Assembly (NCBI GenBank): GCA_017304475.1
Contig: JAFKKV010000016.1
Coordinates: forward strand, 124,001-188,000
Direction of reading: 5' to 3'
Length of the DNA stretch: 64,000 nucleotides
From: Hyphomicrobiales bacterium
Lineage (GTDB): Bacteria > Pseudomonadota > Alphaproteobacteria > Rhizobiales > Phreatobacteraceae
Positions 1-7,375 of this stretch are shown here, in pieces. Position 1 is the stretch's first letter. Every line of letters begins with the position of its first letter. Both the position numbers and the translations under genes were made by a program. Below the pieces are notes generated by a model. It searched no databases, had not been told where the DNA came from, and saw only the letters and a list, made by a program, of their open reading frames with translations.

Positions 1-2113
1 CCACCGCCGCCGCCGTCGTCGATGAGATATAGGCATCCTGATAGGCATAGCCGCCCGCCACCTGCCAGCGATCGGTCAGGTAGCCGTTGATGCCCAATTC
101 GAAACCCTTGGTCCGAGTGCTGCCGGTCTGGACGATCAGGCCCGGTGTGACCGGATCGGGAGCCGTGGTGTTCTTCCGGTCGAGCAGGTAGAGGGCCGCC
201 GTCAGCGAGAGGTTGCGCAGCAGCTCATATTTGATGCCGACCTCGTAATTGGTGAACTGCTCGGGCCTCAGCGTCTGGGTCGTGGCGGTCAGCGAGGTGA
301 ACTGGTCGCCCGATTGCGGCAGGTAGGAAATGCTGTAGCTCGCATAGAGCGACACCGGTTCGATCGGCTTGAAGACGAGGCCGAGACGGGGCGACAGCAG
401 GTCGTCGCGCCGCTCCAGCGTCTGGCCGTTCAGGTTGTTGAGATAGTTGATGTTGAACGAGTCGAAACGCAGGCCCGCGATAACCTGCAGCTGCTTGGTG
501 ATCTCGATCTGGTCCTGAACATAGGCGGCGGCATAACGCACGCTGGTCCGCCCATTGGCATCGGTGGCGCTCGGCCGGAAGGTGATCGGGTCGAAGGCGA
601 TGGGGAACGACGTCGGCACCAGGACCGTGGTCGAGACATTGTTGAAATAGCCGGTCATGCGAACGCTGGTGGTGTTCTGAATGCCGGTTTCCGCGCCGAC
701 CAGCAGCCGATGGTCCAGGGGGCCGGTGTTGAAGCGGAAGTTGACGTCGGTCTGGTTGATGAAGTTCTGCCGCTGGGTCTGGTTGTTGTAAGCGGAGATG
801 CTGACCTGGCTGCCGCCCGGGCTGACCACGCCCGGCACTTCGTTCTGGTAGAATTTGGCGTAATCGGCGAAACGCGTGTAGTTGCGGATCCGGATGCCGC
901 CCTCGGTCTCGTGCTCGACGATCGCGGTCGCGGCATGGACATTGGCGACCACCTGGTTGACCTGGGGATTGCCGAAAAAGGTGCCACGGGCGGTCGGAAA
1001 CGGAATGCCGTTATAGGAGGGAATGCCACGATCGGCTGTCCGGTCGTCGTGGAAATATTCGTAGCTGAGCTTGATCGTCGTCTGGTCGTTCGGCCTGAAG
1101 GCGATCTGCGGATTGATGCCGTAGCGGCGCATGTCGACGAAGTCGCGATAGCTGCCGGATTTCTCGAACATGGCGTTCATGCGCACCGCGACATTCTCGT
1201 TGACCGCATTGCCGACATCGAGCTGGACGCGGCCGTCGGAAAACATGCCGCCCATCACCGAGATCGTGGCGTGGCGCTGCCAATCCGCCTGGTTGAGCAC
1301 GCGGTTGACCACGCCGCCGCCGCCGCCGCGGCCGAAGATCATGGCATTGGGTCCCTTGAGGAACTCGACCCGGTCGATGTTGTAGAAGTCGCGGTAATAT
1401 TGCACGTCGTCGCGCACGCCGTCGGCGAAGAAATCCGCCGTGGTGGTCTGGCCGCGAATGACCAGGGCGTCGCGATTGCCTTCGCCATATTGCACGCCGA
1501 CGCCGGGGACATAGCGGGTCGCGTCGGCGATGCTCCTGGCCGCGGTGTCGTCGAGGAACTGGCGCGTCACCACCGAGACCGACTGCGGCACGTCGCGCAG
1601 CGGCGTATCGGTTTTGGTGGCCGTCGACGTCCTGGTCGCGAGGTAGCCGGTCACGCCGCCGCCAACGGCGGCGCCCTGGACCGTGATGGTGTCGAGCGCG
1701 ATCGCGCCATCGGCGCCGTCGCCCGCAGCCTGCATCTCGACCGGCGGCGCGGCAGCCACCAGCACCGCCGAACCTGCGCCGGTCATCCGCGCCGAAAGAC
1801 CGGAGCCTTGCGTCAACGACGCCAGGGCTTGGGCGGCGGTCATCTCGCCCCGCAGGGCGGGGGTGCGATGGGCTGCCGCCAGCCCGGGCGCAGAGACCGA
1901 GACGCCGGTGATCGCACTGAAATCCGCGAGCGCCTGCGACAGGGGTTTCGATGCCAGATCGAAACGGAATCGCGGCGCGTGGGCCCCCGCCTGACCCTCG
2001 CCCTGCGCGCCGATCGCGGCAGCGCCGGTGGCCGACAGCGCGACGGCGGTTGCGATGATGGTCGCCCAGCGGCGCGACGCGAGACTTTTTGCCGGCTTGT
2101 TTCTTGTGGGCAC
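1..2113 (-). CDS. TonB-dependent siderophore receptor with STN domain (3' end outside window)
   Basis: Outer membrane receptor for ferric siderophores, powered by TonB-ExbBD. About 704 codons are visible and the C-terminal barrel end lies beyond base 1. I chose the GTG at 2113 because it has an AGG about 9 nt upstream and no in-frame ATG precedes it. The protein shows a signal peptide (residues 1-38), an STN domain at about 48-120 (begins FDLASKPLSQALADFS), a short TonB-box-like segment (DTITVQG, 141-147) and a plug domain with DVPQSVSVVTRQ and the glycine-rich FGRGGGGGVVNRV. Barrel strands follow. An STN domain is typical of receptors that signal to an anti-sigma/sigma pair (FecA or FpvA type), but no FecIR genes are in view. 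Two motifs resembling Irr boxes lie upstream. Family assignment is firm; the ligand is unknown. Confidence 0.93.
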   Translation of the reverse strand, partial: MPTRNKPAKSLASRRWATIIATAVALSATGAAAIGAQGEGQAGAHAPRFRFDLASKPLSQALADFSAITGVSVSAPGLAAAHRTPALRGEMTAAQALASLTQGSGLSARMTGAGSAVLVAAAPPVEMQAAGDGADGAIALDTITVQGAAVGGGVTGYLATRTSTATKTDTPLRDVPQSVSVVTRQFLDDTAARSIADATRYVPGVGVQYGEGNRDALVIRGQTTTADFFADGVRDDVQYYRDFYNIDRVEFLKGPNAMIFGRGGGGGVVNRVLNQADWQRHATISVMGGMFSDGRVQLDVGNAVNENVAVRMNAMFEKSGSYRDFVDMRRYGINPQIAFRPNDQTTIKLSYEYFHDDRTADRGIPSYNGIPFPTARGTFFGNPQVNQVVANVHAATAIVEHETEGGIRIRNYTRFADYAKFYQNEVPGVVSPGGSQVSISAYNNQTQRQNFINQTDVNFRFNTGPLDHRLLVGAETGIQNTTSVRMTGYFNNVSTTVLVPTSFPIAFDPITFRPSATDANGRTSVRYAAAYVQDQIEITKQLQVIAGLRFDSFNINYLNNLNGQTLERRDDLLSPRLGLVFKPIEPVSLYASYSISYLPQSGDQFTSLTATTQTLRPEQFTNYEVGIKYELLRNLSLTAALYLLDRKNTTAPDPVTPGLIVQTGSTRTKGFELGINGYLTDRWQVAGGYAYQDAYISSTTAAAV

Positions 2114-2225
2114 GACGAGATCCTCAGCTGTTGCCAGCGCGGGAACCTCGGTCTCCCCTGGGCGACATCTCCGCACTGCGGAAGCGTTGAGGCCAATATG
2201 TTGTCGATCTTGGCAAGTCGTGTCT

Positions 2226-2242
2226 TTTAGAACGACTTTAAA
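2226..2242. promoter_or_regulatory. ICE/Irr-box-like iron control element upstream of the siderophore receptor
   Basis: The 17-mer TTTAGAACGACTTTAAA matches the rhizobial iron control element consensus TTTAGAA-YNR-TTCTAAA except at two positions in the right arm. It lies 113 bp upstream of the receptor start, in a locally AT-rich stretch of an otherwise GC-rich region. Irr is the alphaproteobacterial Fur-family regulator that binds this element. The match is seen in the sequence; Irr control is inferred. Confidence 0.5.
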
Positions 2243-2263
2243 TTAATTCCACAAAAGCTCTAC

Positions 2264-2280
2264 TTTAGAATATTTCGCAT
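2264..2280. promoter_or_regulatory. Second, degenerate ICE-like half-site
   Basis: A second exact left arm TTTAGAA is followed after 3 nt by TTCGCAT, which matches 4 of 7 bases of the right arm. It begins 38 bp after the start of the first site. Alone it would be weak; next to the first site it suggests a tandem arrangement upstream of the receptor. Confidence 0.3.
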
Positions 2281-2680
2281 CAACTTGCCCTGACCGGGAC
2301 CATGGCCGCCACCCCGCGCGGCCACGCCGTATGCTCTTGTTTCCACATTGCATTCTTGTTCTTTCCAACCCGACCCTACCGCGCGATGCGCGCCAGGATC
2401 GGCACCGACGATCGCGATCCCTCCAGAATCCCGCCAGGCTGGAATGATTCCGGAGAAAGTCGGAAGCCTTCTCACTGTGCTTCCACGGCATCATGTGTTT
2501 TTCCCGGCTTCAACTTCTGGTTCTGGTGCGCCCCTCACACCTGCCGGCCGACCGCCCCATCGCCCTTCGACTCGCCTGCCCAAAATAGCGCGACCAATGT
2601 CGAACCGGCCGCGCCTCGTTCGTCCTTGGCGGAGAGCACGCAGCGGCGATGTCGCCGCGCCACCGCCAGGGGAGCCCATC

Positions 2681-2797
2681 ATGACAATCTCCGATCGTTC
2701 CGGCCGCCCGCGGGAGGCGGCTGTCGGCCTCACCCGCGCCGGCCTCGCGGCCATCGCGCGACGCGGCGGGCTGCTTCCGACACGGGTGGCACGATGA
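2681..2797 (+). CDS. Possible 38-aa small ORF
   Basis: An ATG at 2681 is preceded by AGGGGAG at suitable distance and opens a 38-codon frame ending in TGA at 2797. The product is Arg/Ala-rich and basic, beginning MTISDRSGRPREAAVG. It has no signal peptide or membrane segment. The frame lies 119 bp upstream of the hydrolase on the same strand, so it could be a leader peptide or chance. I do not recognise it. Confidence 0.2.
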   Translation: MTISDRSGRPREAAVGLTRAGLAAIARRGGLLPTRVAR

Positions 2798-2916
2798 TCG
2801 GCTGGCTCCCACATCGGCGCCCGCAGCTGCCCGGCGCGCGCCGGCTTGCCGATCCTCCACCCCACATCCCCAGGGCTCACCTCCCGGCTCCCTTCGACGG
2901 GTTCAGGACCGCTCCC

Positions 2917-3846
2917 ATGTTGAGACGAACCTTCATCGCCAATGCCGCGGCCGCGGGACTGTCGCTCGGTACGCCGCGCCTTGGCCGCGCAGACGCGAGC
3001 GGGCCATGGCTGGCCGCCACCGAATGTCCGCAACCGGGCCCGTCTGCGCGGACCGGTCATGCCGCGGTCAACGGCCTGCGGCTCTATTACGAAATCCACG
3101 GGACCGGTGAGCCAATGATCCTGCTGCATGGCGGGCTCGGCACCATCGGCATGCTGTTCGGCCAGCTTCTGCCGCGCCTCGCCCGCAACCGGCAGGTGAT
3201 CGCCGTCGAACTTCAGGCCCACGGCCACACCGCCGATATCGACCGGCCGATGCGCTACGAAACGATGGCCGACGACATCGCCGCCCTGGTCCGCCAGTTC
3301 GGGCTGCGGACAGTGGATCTTTTCGGCTTTTCGCTGGGCGGCGGCGTCGCCCTGCAGACCGCGATCCGCCACCCCGCGCTGGTGCGCCGGCTGGTGGTCG
3401 CCTCGACCCCGTTCCGGCGCGACGGCTGGTCGGCCGAGGCGCTGGCCGGCATGGCCGGGCTGACGGCCGATAATGCAACCGCCATGGCCGGCAGCCTCGT
3501 GCACCAGTTCTATGCTGAGGTCGCGCCGAGACCCGAGGACTGGCCGGTGCTGGTCGCCAAGACGGGCGAGCTGCTGGCCAGGGACTATGACTGGTCGGAG
3601 GCGGTCGCCGCGATCAGAGCGCCGACGCTGATCCTGGCAGGCGATTCCGATCTCGTTCGCACCGAGCAGGCGGTCGCGATGTTTCGCCTGCTCGGCGGCG
3701 GCGCCGGCGGCGGAGTGGCGGGCTCGCCGGAGGCCCAGCTCGCCGTGCTGCCGGCCACCACCCATTTCAGCATGCTGACCCGCGCCGACCTGGTCGCCGG
3801 CATCGCCGAGCCGTTCCTCGACGCGCGGGTCGCCGAGATCCGCTGA
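2917..3846 (+). CDS. Exported alpha/beta hydrolase with Tat-like signal
   Basis: A 309-aa alpha/beta hydrolase-fold enzyme, probably an esterase or lactonase. The ATG at 2917 gives an N-terminus with a twin-arginine-like signal (LRRTFIAN followed by an Ala-rich core), so export to the periplasm is likely. The open frame extends further upstream without that signal. Catalytic features: oxyanion HGG at 71-73, nucleophile elbow GFSLGG with Ser139, acid Asp243 or Asp245 in AGDSD, and His283 in TTHFSML. It is convergent with the Na+/H+ antiporter gene; the two stop codons are 2 bp apart. A periplasmic esterase next to a siderophore receptor could hydrolyse a ferric siderophore, but this is only inference. 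Substrate unknown. Confidence 0.85.
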   Translation: MLRRTFIANAAAAGLSLGTPRLGRADASGPWLAATECPQPGPSARTGHAAVNGLRLYYEIHGTGEPMILLHGGLGTIGMLFGQLLPRLARNRQVIAVELQAHGHTADIDRPMRYETMADDIAALVRQFGLRTVDLFGFSLGGGVALQTAIRHPALVRRLVVASTPFRRDGWSAEALAGMAGLTADNATAMAGSLVHQFYAEVAPRPEDWPVLVAKTGELLARDYDWSEAVAAIRAPTLILAGDSDLVRTEQAVAMFRLLGGGAGGGVAGSPEAQLAVLPATTHFSMLTRADLVAGIAEPFLDARVAEIR

Positions 3847-3848
3847 CG

Positions 3849-5510
3849 TCAGCGTTCCGCCGAGCGCTCACTGCGCCGGGCGATCACCGCCTGCTCGAGA
3901 TCGATATCCTCGAGCACCTCGCGCAGGATCTCGTCGTCCAGCCGCTCGGCATCGCGTTCGGCGATCAGCGCCTGGCGCTGGCCGGCCAATACGGCACGCG
4001 CCATGCTCAGGACCTTGTCGCGCCGTTCCGCCATCCTGGCCAGGCTGCCGTCCGGCAGGTCGTCGTCATGGGCTTCGGCGGCCCGTCGCGCCCGCCGCAG
4101 CATCTGCGTGGCGACACGGATATCGACCTCCGGATTGTCCTGCTCGCGCAGGTCGGCCAGCACCTCGACGGTCGCCGCGTCGATCACCTTGCGAGCATGG
4201 GCCATTTGCGCCCGGACATAATCGGCCTCGCGCTCGTCACCGATATCGAGCTTGCGGATCAGCCAGGGCAGCGTCAGCCCCTGCAGCAGCAAGGTCGCGA
4301 TGGCGACCGTGAAGGCGACCGGCAGGATCGCTTCGCGGCCGGCCAGCGGCTGGCCCGCCGCGGTGAGCAGCGGCGTACCGGCCGCCGCGGCGAGCGTCAC
4401 GACGCCGCGCATGCCGGTCCAGGACAGGACGAGGTTCTCGCGCCAGCTCAACGGTTCGGCCAGGGAGCGTCTCATGCCGCGTGCTTTCTCCGCCCCGGCG
4501 CGACGCGCCGAGCGCCGGCGATAGCGTCGCCGGGCCAGTACCGCGGTGAGCATGACCCAGACGATGCGCACGGCCATCACCGCGGCCAACACGAGGCCGG
4601 CGGCGATGGCGAGCTTGGTCAGGTCGAAACCGCTGGCGCGCGCGTCCTCGATCACAAAGGGCAGCTGCAATCCCATATAGGCGAAGACGAAGGCTTCCAG
4701 CAGCTGGTCGACGACACGCCAGACCTCGCGCTCCTGGATACGGCCGGCAAAGGTCAGGTCGGTGGCGTTATGGCCGAGCGAGAAGCCGGCGAAGACCACT
4801 GCCATGACCCCGGATGCGTGCAGTTCCTCGGCCAGCGCATAGGCGGTGAAGGGCACCACGATGGCCAGCGCGGTGATCAGCGTCGGGTTGGCCAGGCGCC
4901 GCCGGATGGCATGCACAGTGAGGCCGAGCGCAATGCCGATGGCAGTGCCGACGCCGGCGGCGTAGAGGAAATAGAGCGTGACGTTGTCGATGACATTGTG
5001 CCGGCCGGTCGCCGCCGCGACGGCGACACTGAACAGGGTCAGGGCGGCCGCGTCGTTGATCAGGCTTTCGCCCTTGAGAATGGTCATCAGCCGGTTCGGC
5101 AGGCCGAGCTTGCGGCCGATGGAGACGGCGCTGACCGCATCCGGCGGCGCCACCACCGCGCCGAGAATGAAGGCCGCCGGCAGTGACAGCGCCGGCAGCG
5201 CCCAGCCGAGTACGAGGCCCGCGGCGATCGTCGTGACCACCACCAGCCCGACCCCGAGATTGAGGATCGAGCCGATCCGCTTGATGAAGCTGAAGAAGGA
5301 GAAATCCACCGCTGCTGAATAGAGCAGCGGCGGCAGGACCAGGCCGAGAATGACCTCCGGCTCGAGCTGGACACGCGGCAGGCCCGGGATGAAGGAAGCC
5401 GCGAGGCCGACGGCCGCGAGCAGCAGGGGCGCCTGAATGCCGCGCTTCTCGGCAAAGATCGTCAGCGCGATGGCGGCGATGATGACGATGAGGATATGCG
5501 AGGCGGCCAT
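3849..5510 (-). CDS. CPA1-family Na+/H+ antiporter
   Basis: A 553-aa inner membrane cation/proton antiporter of the CPA1 (NhaP/NHE) family. About 12 hydrophobic segments occupy residues 5-415. The conserved CPA1 motifs are present: PPDAVS with Asp124 and GESLINDA with the Asn152-Asp153 ion-binding pair. A charged cytoplasmic tail of about 130 residues follows, rich in Arg, Asp and Glu, which is usual for pH-regulated members. The gene lies 58 bp downstream of the TetR regulator on the same strand and may be co-transcribed with it. The family is clear; ion preference (Na+, Li+ or K+) cannot be read from the sequence. Confidence 0.92.
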   Translation of the reverse strand: MAASHILIVIIAAIALTIFAEKRGIQAPLLLAAVGLAASFIPGLPRVQLEPEVILGLVLPPLLYSAAVDFSFFSFIKRIGSILNLGVGLVVVTTIAAGLVLGWALPALSLPAAFILGAVVAPPDAVSAVSIGRKLGLPNRLMTILKGESLINDAAALTLFSVAVAAATGRHNVIDNVTLYFLYAAGVGTAIGIALGLTVHAIRRRLANPTLITALAIVVPFTAYALAEELHASGVMAVVFAGFSLGHNATDLTFAGRIQEREVWRVVDQLLEAFVFAYMGLQLPFVIEDARASGFDLTKLAIAAGLVLAAVMAVRIVWVMLTAVLARRRYRRRSARRAGAEKARGMRRSLAEPLSWRENLVLSWTGMRGVVTLAAAAGTPLLTAAGQPLAGREAILPVAFTVAIATLLLQGLTLPWLIRKLDIGDEREADYVRAQMAHARKVIDAATVEVLADLREQDNPEVDIRVATQMLRRARRAAEAHDDDLPDGSLARMAERRDKVLSMARAVLAGQRQALIAERDAERLDDEILREVLEDIDLEQAVIARRSERSAER

Positions 5511-5568
5511 GCGCTGAGGTTCCGTGGGTCAAGGCTTCTGCGGTGGCAAGGGCCGGCGCGGCGCATCC

Positions 5569-6252
5569 TCATGGTTTCGGCTGGGCCGCGGCGAGTGCCG
5601 CGATGCCGCCCAGCGAGAAACGAATGAGATGTTCGACCATGTCGTCCACGGCCCGCTCGTCGCGGTCGATGCCTGGGAACATCCGCGACACGACGACCCG
5701 GTCGCCGATGAGCAGCATGAGGAAGGGAGCCGCGATGCTGATACAGGCGCGCGCCACCGCCGGATGGTCCGGTGGCAGCCCGAGCATCTCGCTGATGAGC
5801 TCGGTCATCAACTGCTTCTTCGGCAGAAGCTCGCGCTCGCGCAGCACCTCGAACATGGCCGACGGCGCCAGGATCTCGCGGCTCAGCACGCGCAGGGCCC
5901 AGGACGATCCCTTAGGGCCCATGATCGCCTTGACCACCACGCCCAAGAGCCGACGCAGCTTGTCCTCCGGCCGGCCCTCGCCCTTGGTGATGGCGGCCAG
6001 CACGTCATAGGCGACCAGGCGCCGGTGAGCCTCCACCAGCACCTCGCCGTAAAGCCGGTCGATCCCGTGGTAATAATAATTCACCGCGGCCGAATTGGCC
6101 CCGGCACGCTCGGTGATTTCCTTGCCCGTCGCGCGGTCGAAGCCCTTCTCCGCGAAGACCTCCCCCGCCACTTCCAGGATCTGCAGGCGCGTCGCGGCCC
6201 CGTCGTCGCGGCGCCCACGCGGTCGCAGGTGAACTCTGGCGTCATCGGTCAT
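5569..6252 (-). CDS. TetR/AcrR regulator, CecR (YbiH)-like
   Basis: A 227-aa TetR-family repressor. The N-terminal helix-turn-helix spans about residues 18-62 (ILEVAGEVFAEKGFDRATGKEIT then NSAAVNYYYHG). The C-terminal ligand domain resembles the DUF1956 type found in E. coli CecR. I chose the ATG at 6252; the frame stays open upstream to 6324 but would run into the divergent promoter region. It is divergent from a complete ybhG-F-S-R-like operon, the gene set that CecR controls in E. coli, so it very likely represses that pump and itself through the 92-bp intergenic region. The CPA1 antiporter follows on the same strand. Confidence 0.9.
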   Translation of the reverse strand: MTDDARVHLRPRGRRDDGAATRLQILEVAGEVFAEKGFDRATGKEITERAGANSAAVNYYYHGIDRLYGEVLVEAHRRLVAYDVLAAITKGEGRPEDKLRRLLGVVVKAIMGPKGSSWALRVLSREILAPSAMFEVLRERELLPKKQLMTELISEMLGLPPDHPAVARACISIAAPFLMLLIGDRVVVSRMFPGIDRDERAVDDMVEHLIRFSLGGIAALAAAQPKP

Positions 6253-6283
6253 GGCGGCAGGATAAGGGCGTGATCCGGATAAA

Positions 6284-6306
6284 TCAAATCTATAATTGAA
6301 ATTTGA
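6284..6306. promoter_or_regulatory. Candidate TetR operator and divergent promoter region
   Basis: An inverted repeat TCAAAT-N11-ATTTGA lies between the divergent regulator and pump genes in a strikingly AT-rich patch. It overlaps a TATAAT at 6291-6296 on the plus strand. On the minus strand TTGTCA (6316-6311) and an AT-rich -10-like segment would drive the regulator. Spacing and location fit an operator serving both genes. Binding is inferred. Confidence 0.5.
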
Positions 6307-6343
6307 ATTTGACAAACTCGACACCCGGGATCAAGCTCCGAAC

Positions 6344-7375
6344 ATGAGCACGATCACACCAGCCCGTATCGCCATTCTGCTCGTTATCGCCGCCGCCGCG
6401 GGCGGCTCCTGGTGGTATGTCAAACGCCCGGCGGCCGCCGACGAATTCCGCCTCACCGGCAATGTCGACTTCCGGCAGGTCTCGCTGCCGTTCAACGGCA
6501 ATGACCGGATCAGGGAAATCCTGGTCGAAGAAGGCGCCACCGTCACGCGGGGCCAGGTCCTGGCCCGACTCGACCGCGATCGGCTGAAGGCGCAGGTCGA
6601 CCAGGCCCAGGCCATGGTCGCCGCCCAGCGCGCGGTGGTCGATCGGCTGCACAATGGCAGCCGTCCGGAAGAGGTCGCCCAGGCCAGGGCCAACCTCGCC
6701 TCCGCGCGGGCGGACGCGGTCAATGCCCGCGCCCAGCTGCAGCGCCGGCGGACGCTGGCCGACCGTGCCGCGGCGAGCCAGCAGGATCTCGACACCGCCG
6801 AGGCGACGGCGGCCGTCGCCGATGCCAAGGTGGAGGTCAACAACCGCGCCCTCGAGCTGGCCATCGCCGGCCCTCGGCGCGAGGACATCGCACAGGCGGA
6901 AGCCCAGCTGAACGGCAATATCGCCCAGCTCGCTCTGGTCCAGCGCCAGTTCGCCGATACCGAGCTCGTCTCGCCGATCGACGGCATCGTGCGCTCCAGG
7001 CTGATGGAACCGGGCGAGATGGCCTCGCCCACCCGGCCGGTCTTTTCGCTCGCGCAGATCCGGCCGAAATGGGTCCGGACCTATATTTCGGAGACCCGGC
7101 TCGGCCAGATCCGGCCGGGCCTGCGCGTCAGCGTCGTCTCCGACAGCTTCCCCGACCGCACGTTCGGCGGCTGGATCGGCTTCATTTCGCCGGTCGCCGA
7201 ATTCACTCCGAAGACCGTCCAGACCGAGGACCTGCGTACCAGCCTGGTCTATGAGGTCCGGGCCTTCGTCGAGGATCCCGACGACCAGTTGCGCCTGGGC
7301 ATGCCCGCAACGGTTCGGCTGGCGCCGGCCGCCGAAGCCACCGGCAGCGCCGCGGCACCGGCGCGCCAGCCATGA
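6344..7375 (+). CDS. ybhG: HlyD-family membrane fusion protein (YbhG-like)
   Basis: The 343-aa periplasmic adaptor of a tripartite-type efflux system, anchored by one N-terminal helix (residues 5-24). A biotinyl-lipoyl half-domain (GNVDFRQVSLPFNG and VEEGATVTRGQVLARLD) leads into an Ala/Gln/Arg-rich coiled-coil hairpin at about 85-205. The second lipoyl half (SPIDGIVRSRLMEPGE) and a beta-barrel domain follow. The ATG at 6344 gives the usual cytoplasmic start; an earlier in-frame ATG at 6296 lies inside the operator. The stop overlaps the next gene by 4 nt (ATGA), so translation is probably coupled. It corresponds to YbhG by domain order and gene neighbours. Confidence 0.92.
   Translation: MSTITPARIAILLVIAAAAGGSWWYVKRPAAADEFRLTGNVDFRQVSLPFNGNDRIREILVEEGATVTRGQVLARLDRDRLKAQVDQAQAMVAAQRAVVDRLHNGSRPEEVAQARANLASARADAVNARAQLQRRRTLADRAAASQQDLDTAEATAAVADAKVEVNNRALELAIAGPRREDIAQAEAQLNGNIAQLALVQRQFADTELVSPIDGIVRSRLMEPGEMASPTRPVFSLAQIRPKWVRTYISETRLGQIRPGLRVSVVSDSFPDRTFGGWIGFISPVAEFTPKTVQTEDLRTSLVYEVRAFVEDPDDQLRLGMPATVRLAPAAEATGSAAAPARQP

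Larger units (their letters stand above)
2114..2916. other. Long intergenic region between receptor and hydrolase
   Basis: About 800 bp separate the divergent receptor and hydrolase genes. The first 170 bp are AT-rich and hold the ICE-like motifs and presumably the receptor promoter. The rest is GC-rich. It contains one short reading frame with a good Shine-Dalgarno sequence at 2681-2797 and otherwise no recognisable gene, repeat or RNA. Confidence 0.5.

Noticed and set aside
314-2230. A 638-codon plus-strand frame opposite the TonB receptor
   Set aside because: The receptor reads through the same DNA on the minus strand with STN, plug and barrel features; the plus-strand product has none.
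2302-3846. Long version of the alpha/beta hydrolase starting at 2302
   Set aside because: The extra 205 residues are low-complexity and would bury the twin-arginine signal; ATG 2917 gives a standard exported hydrolase.
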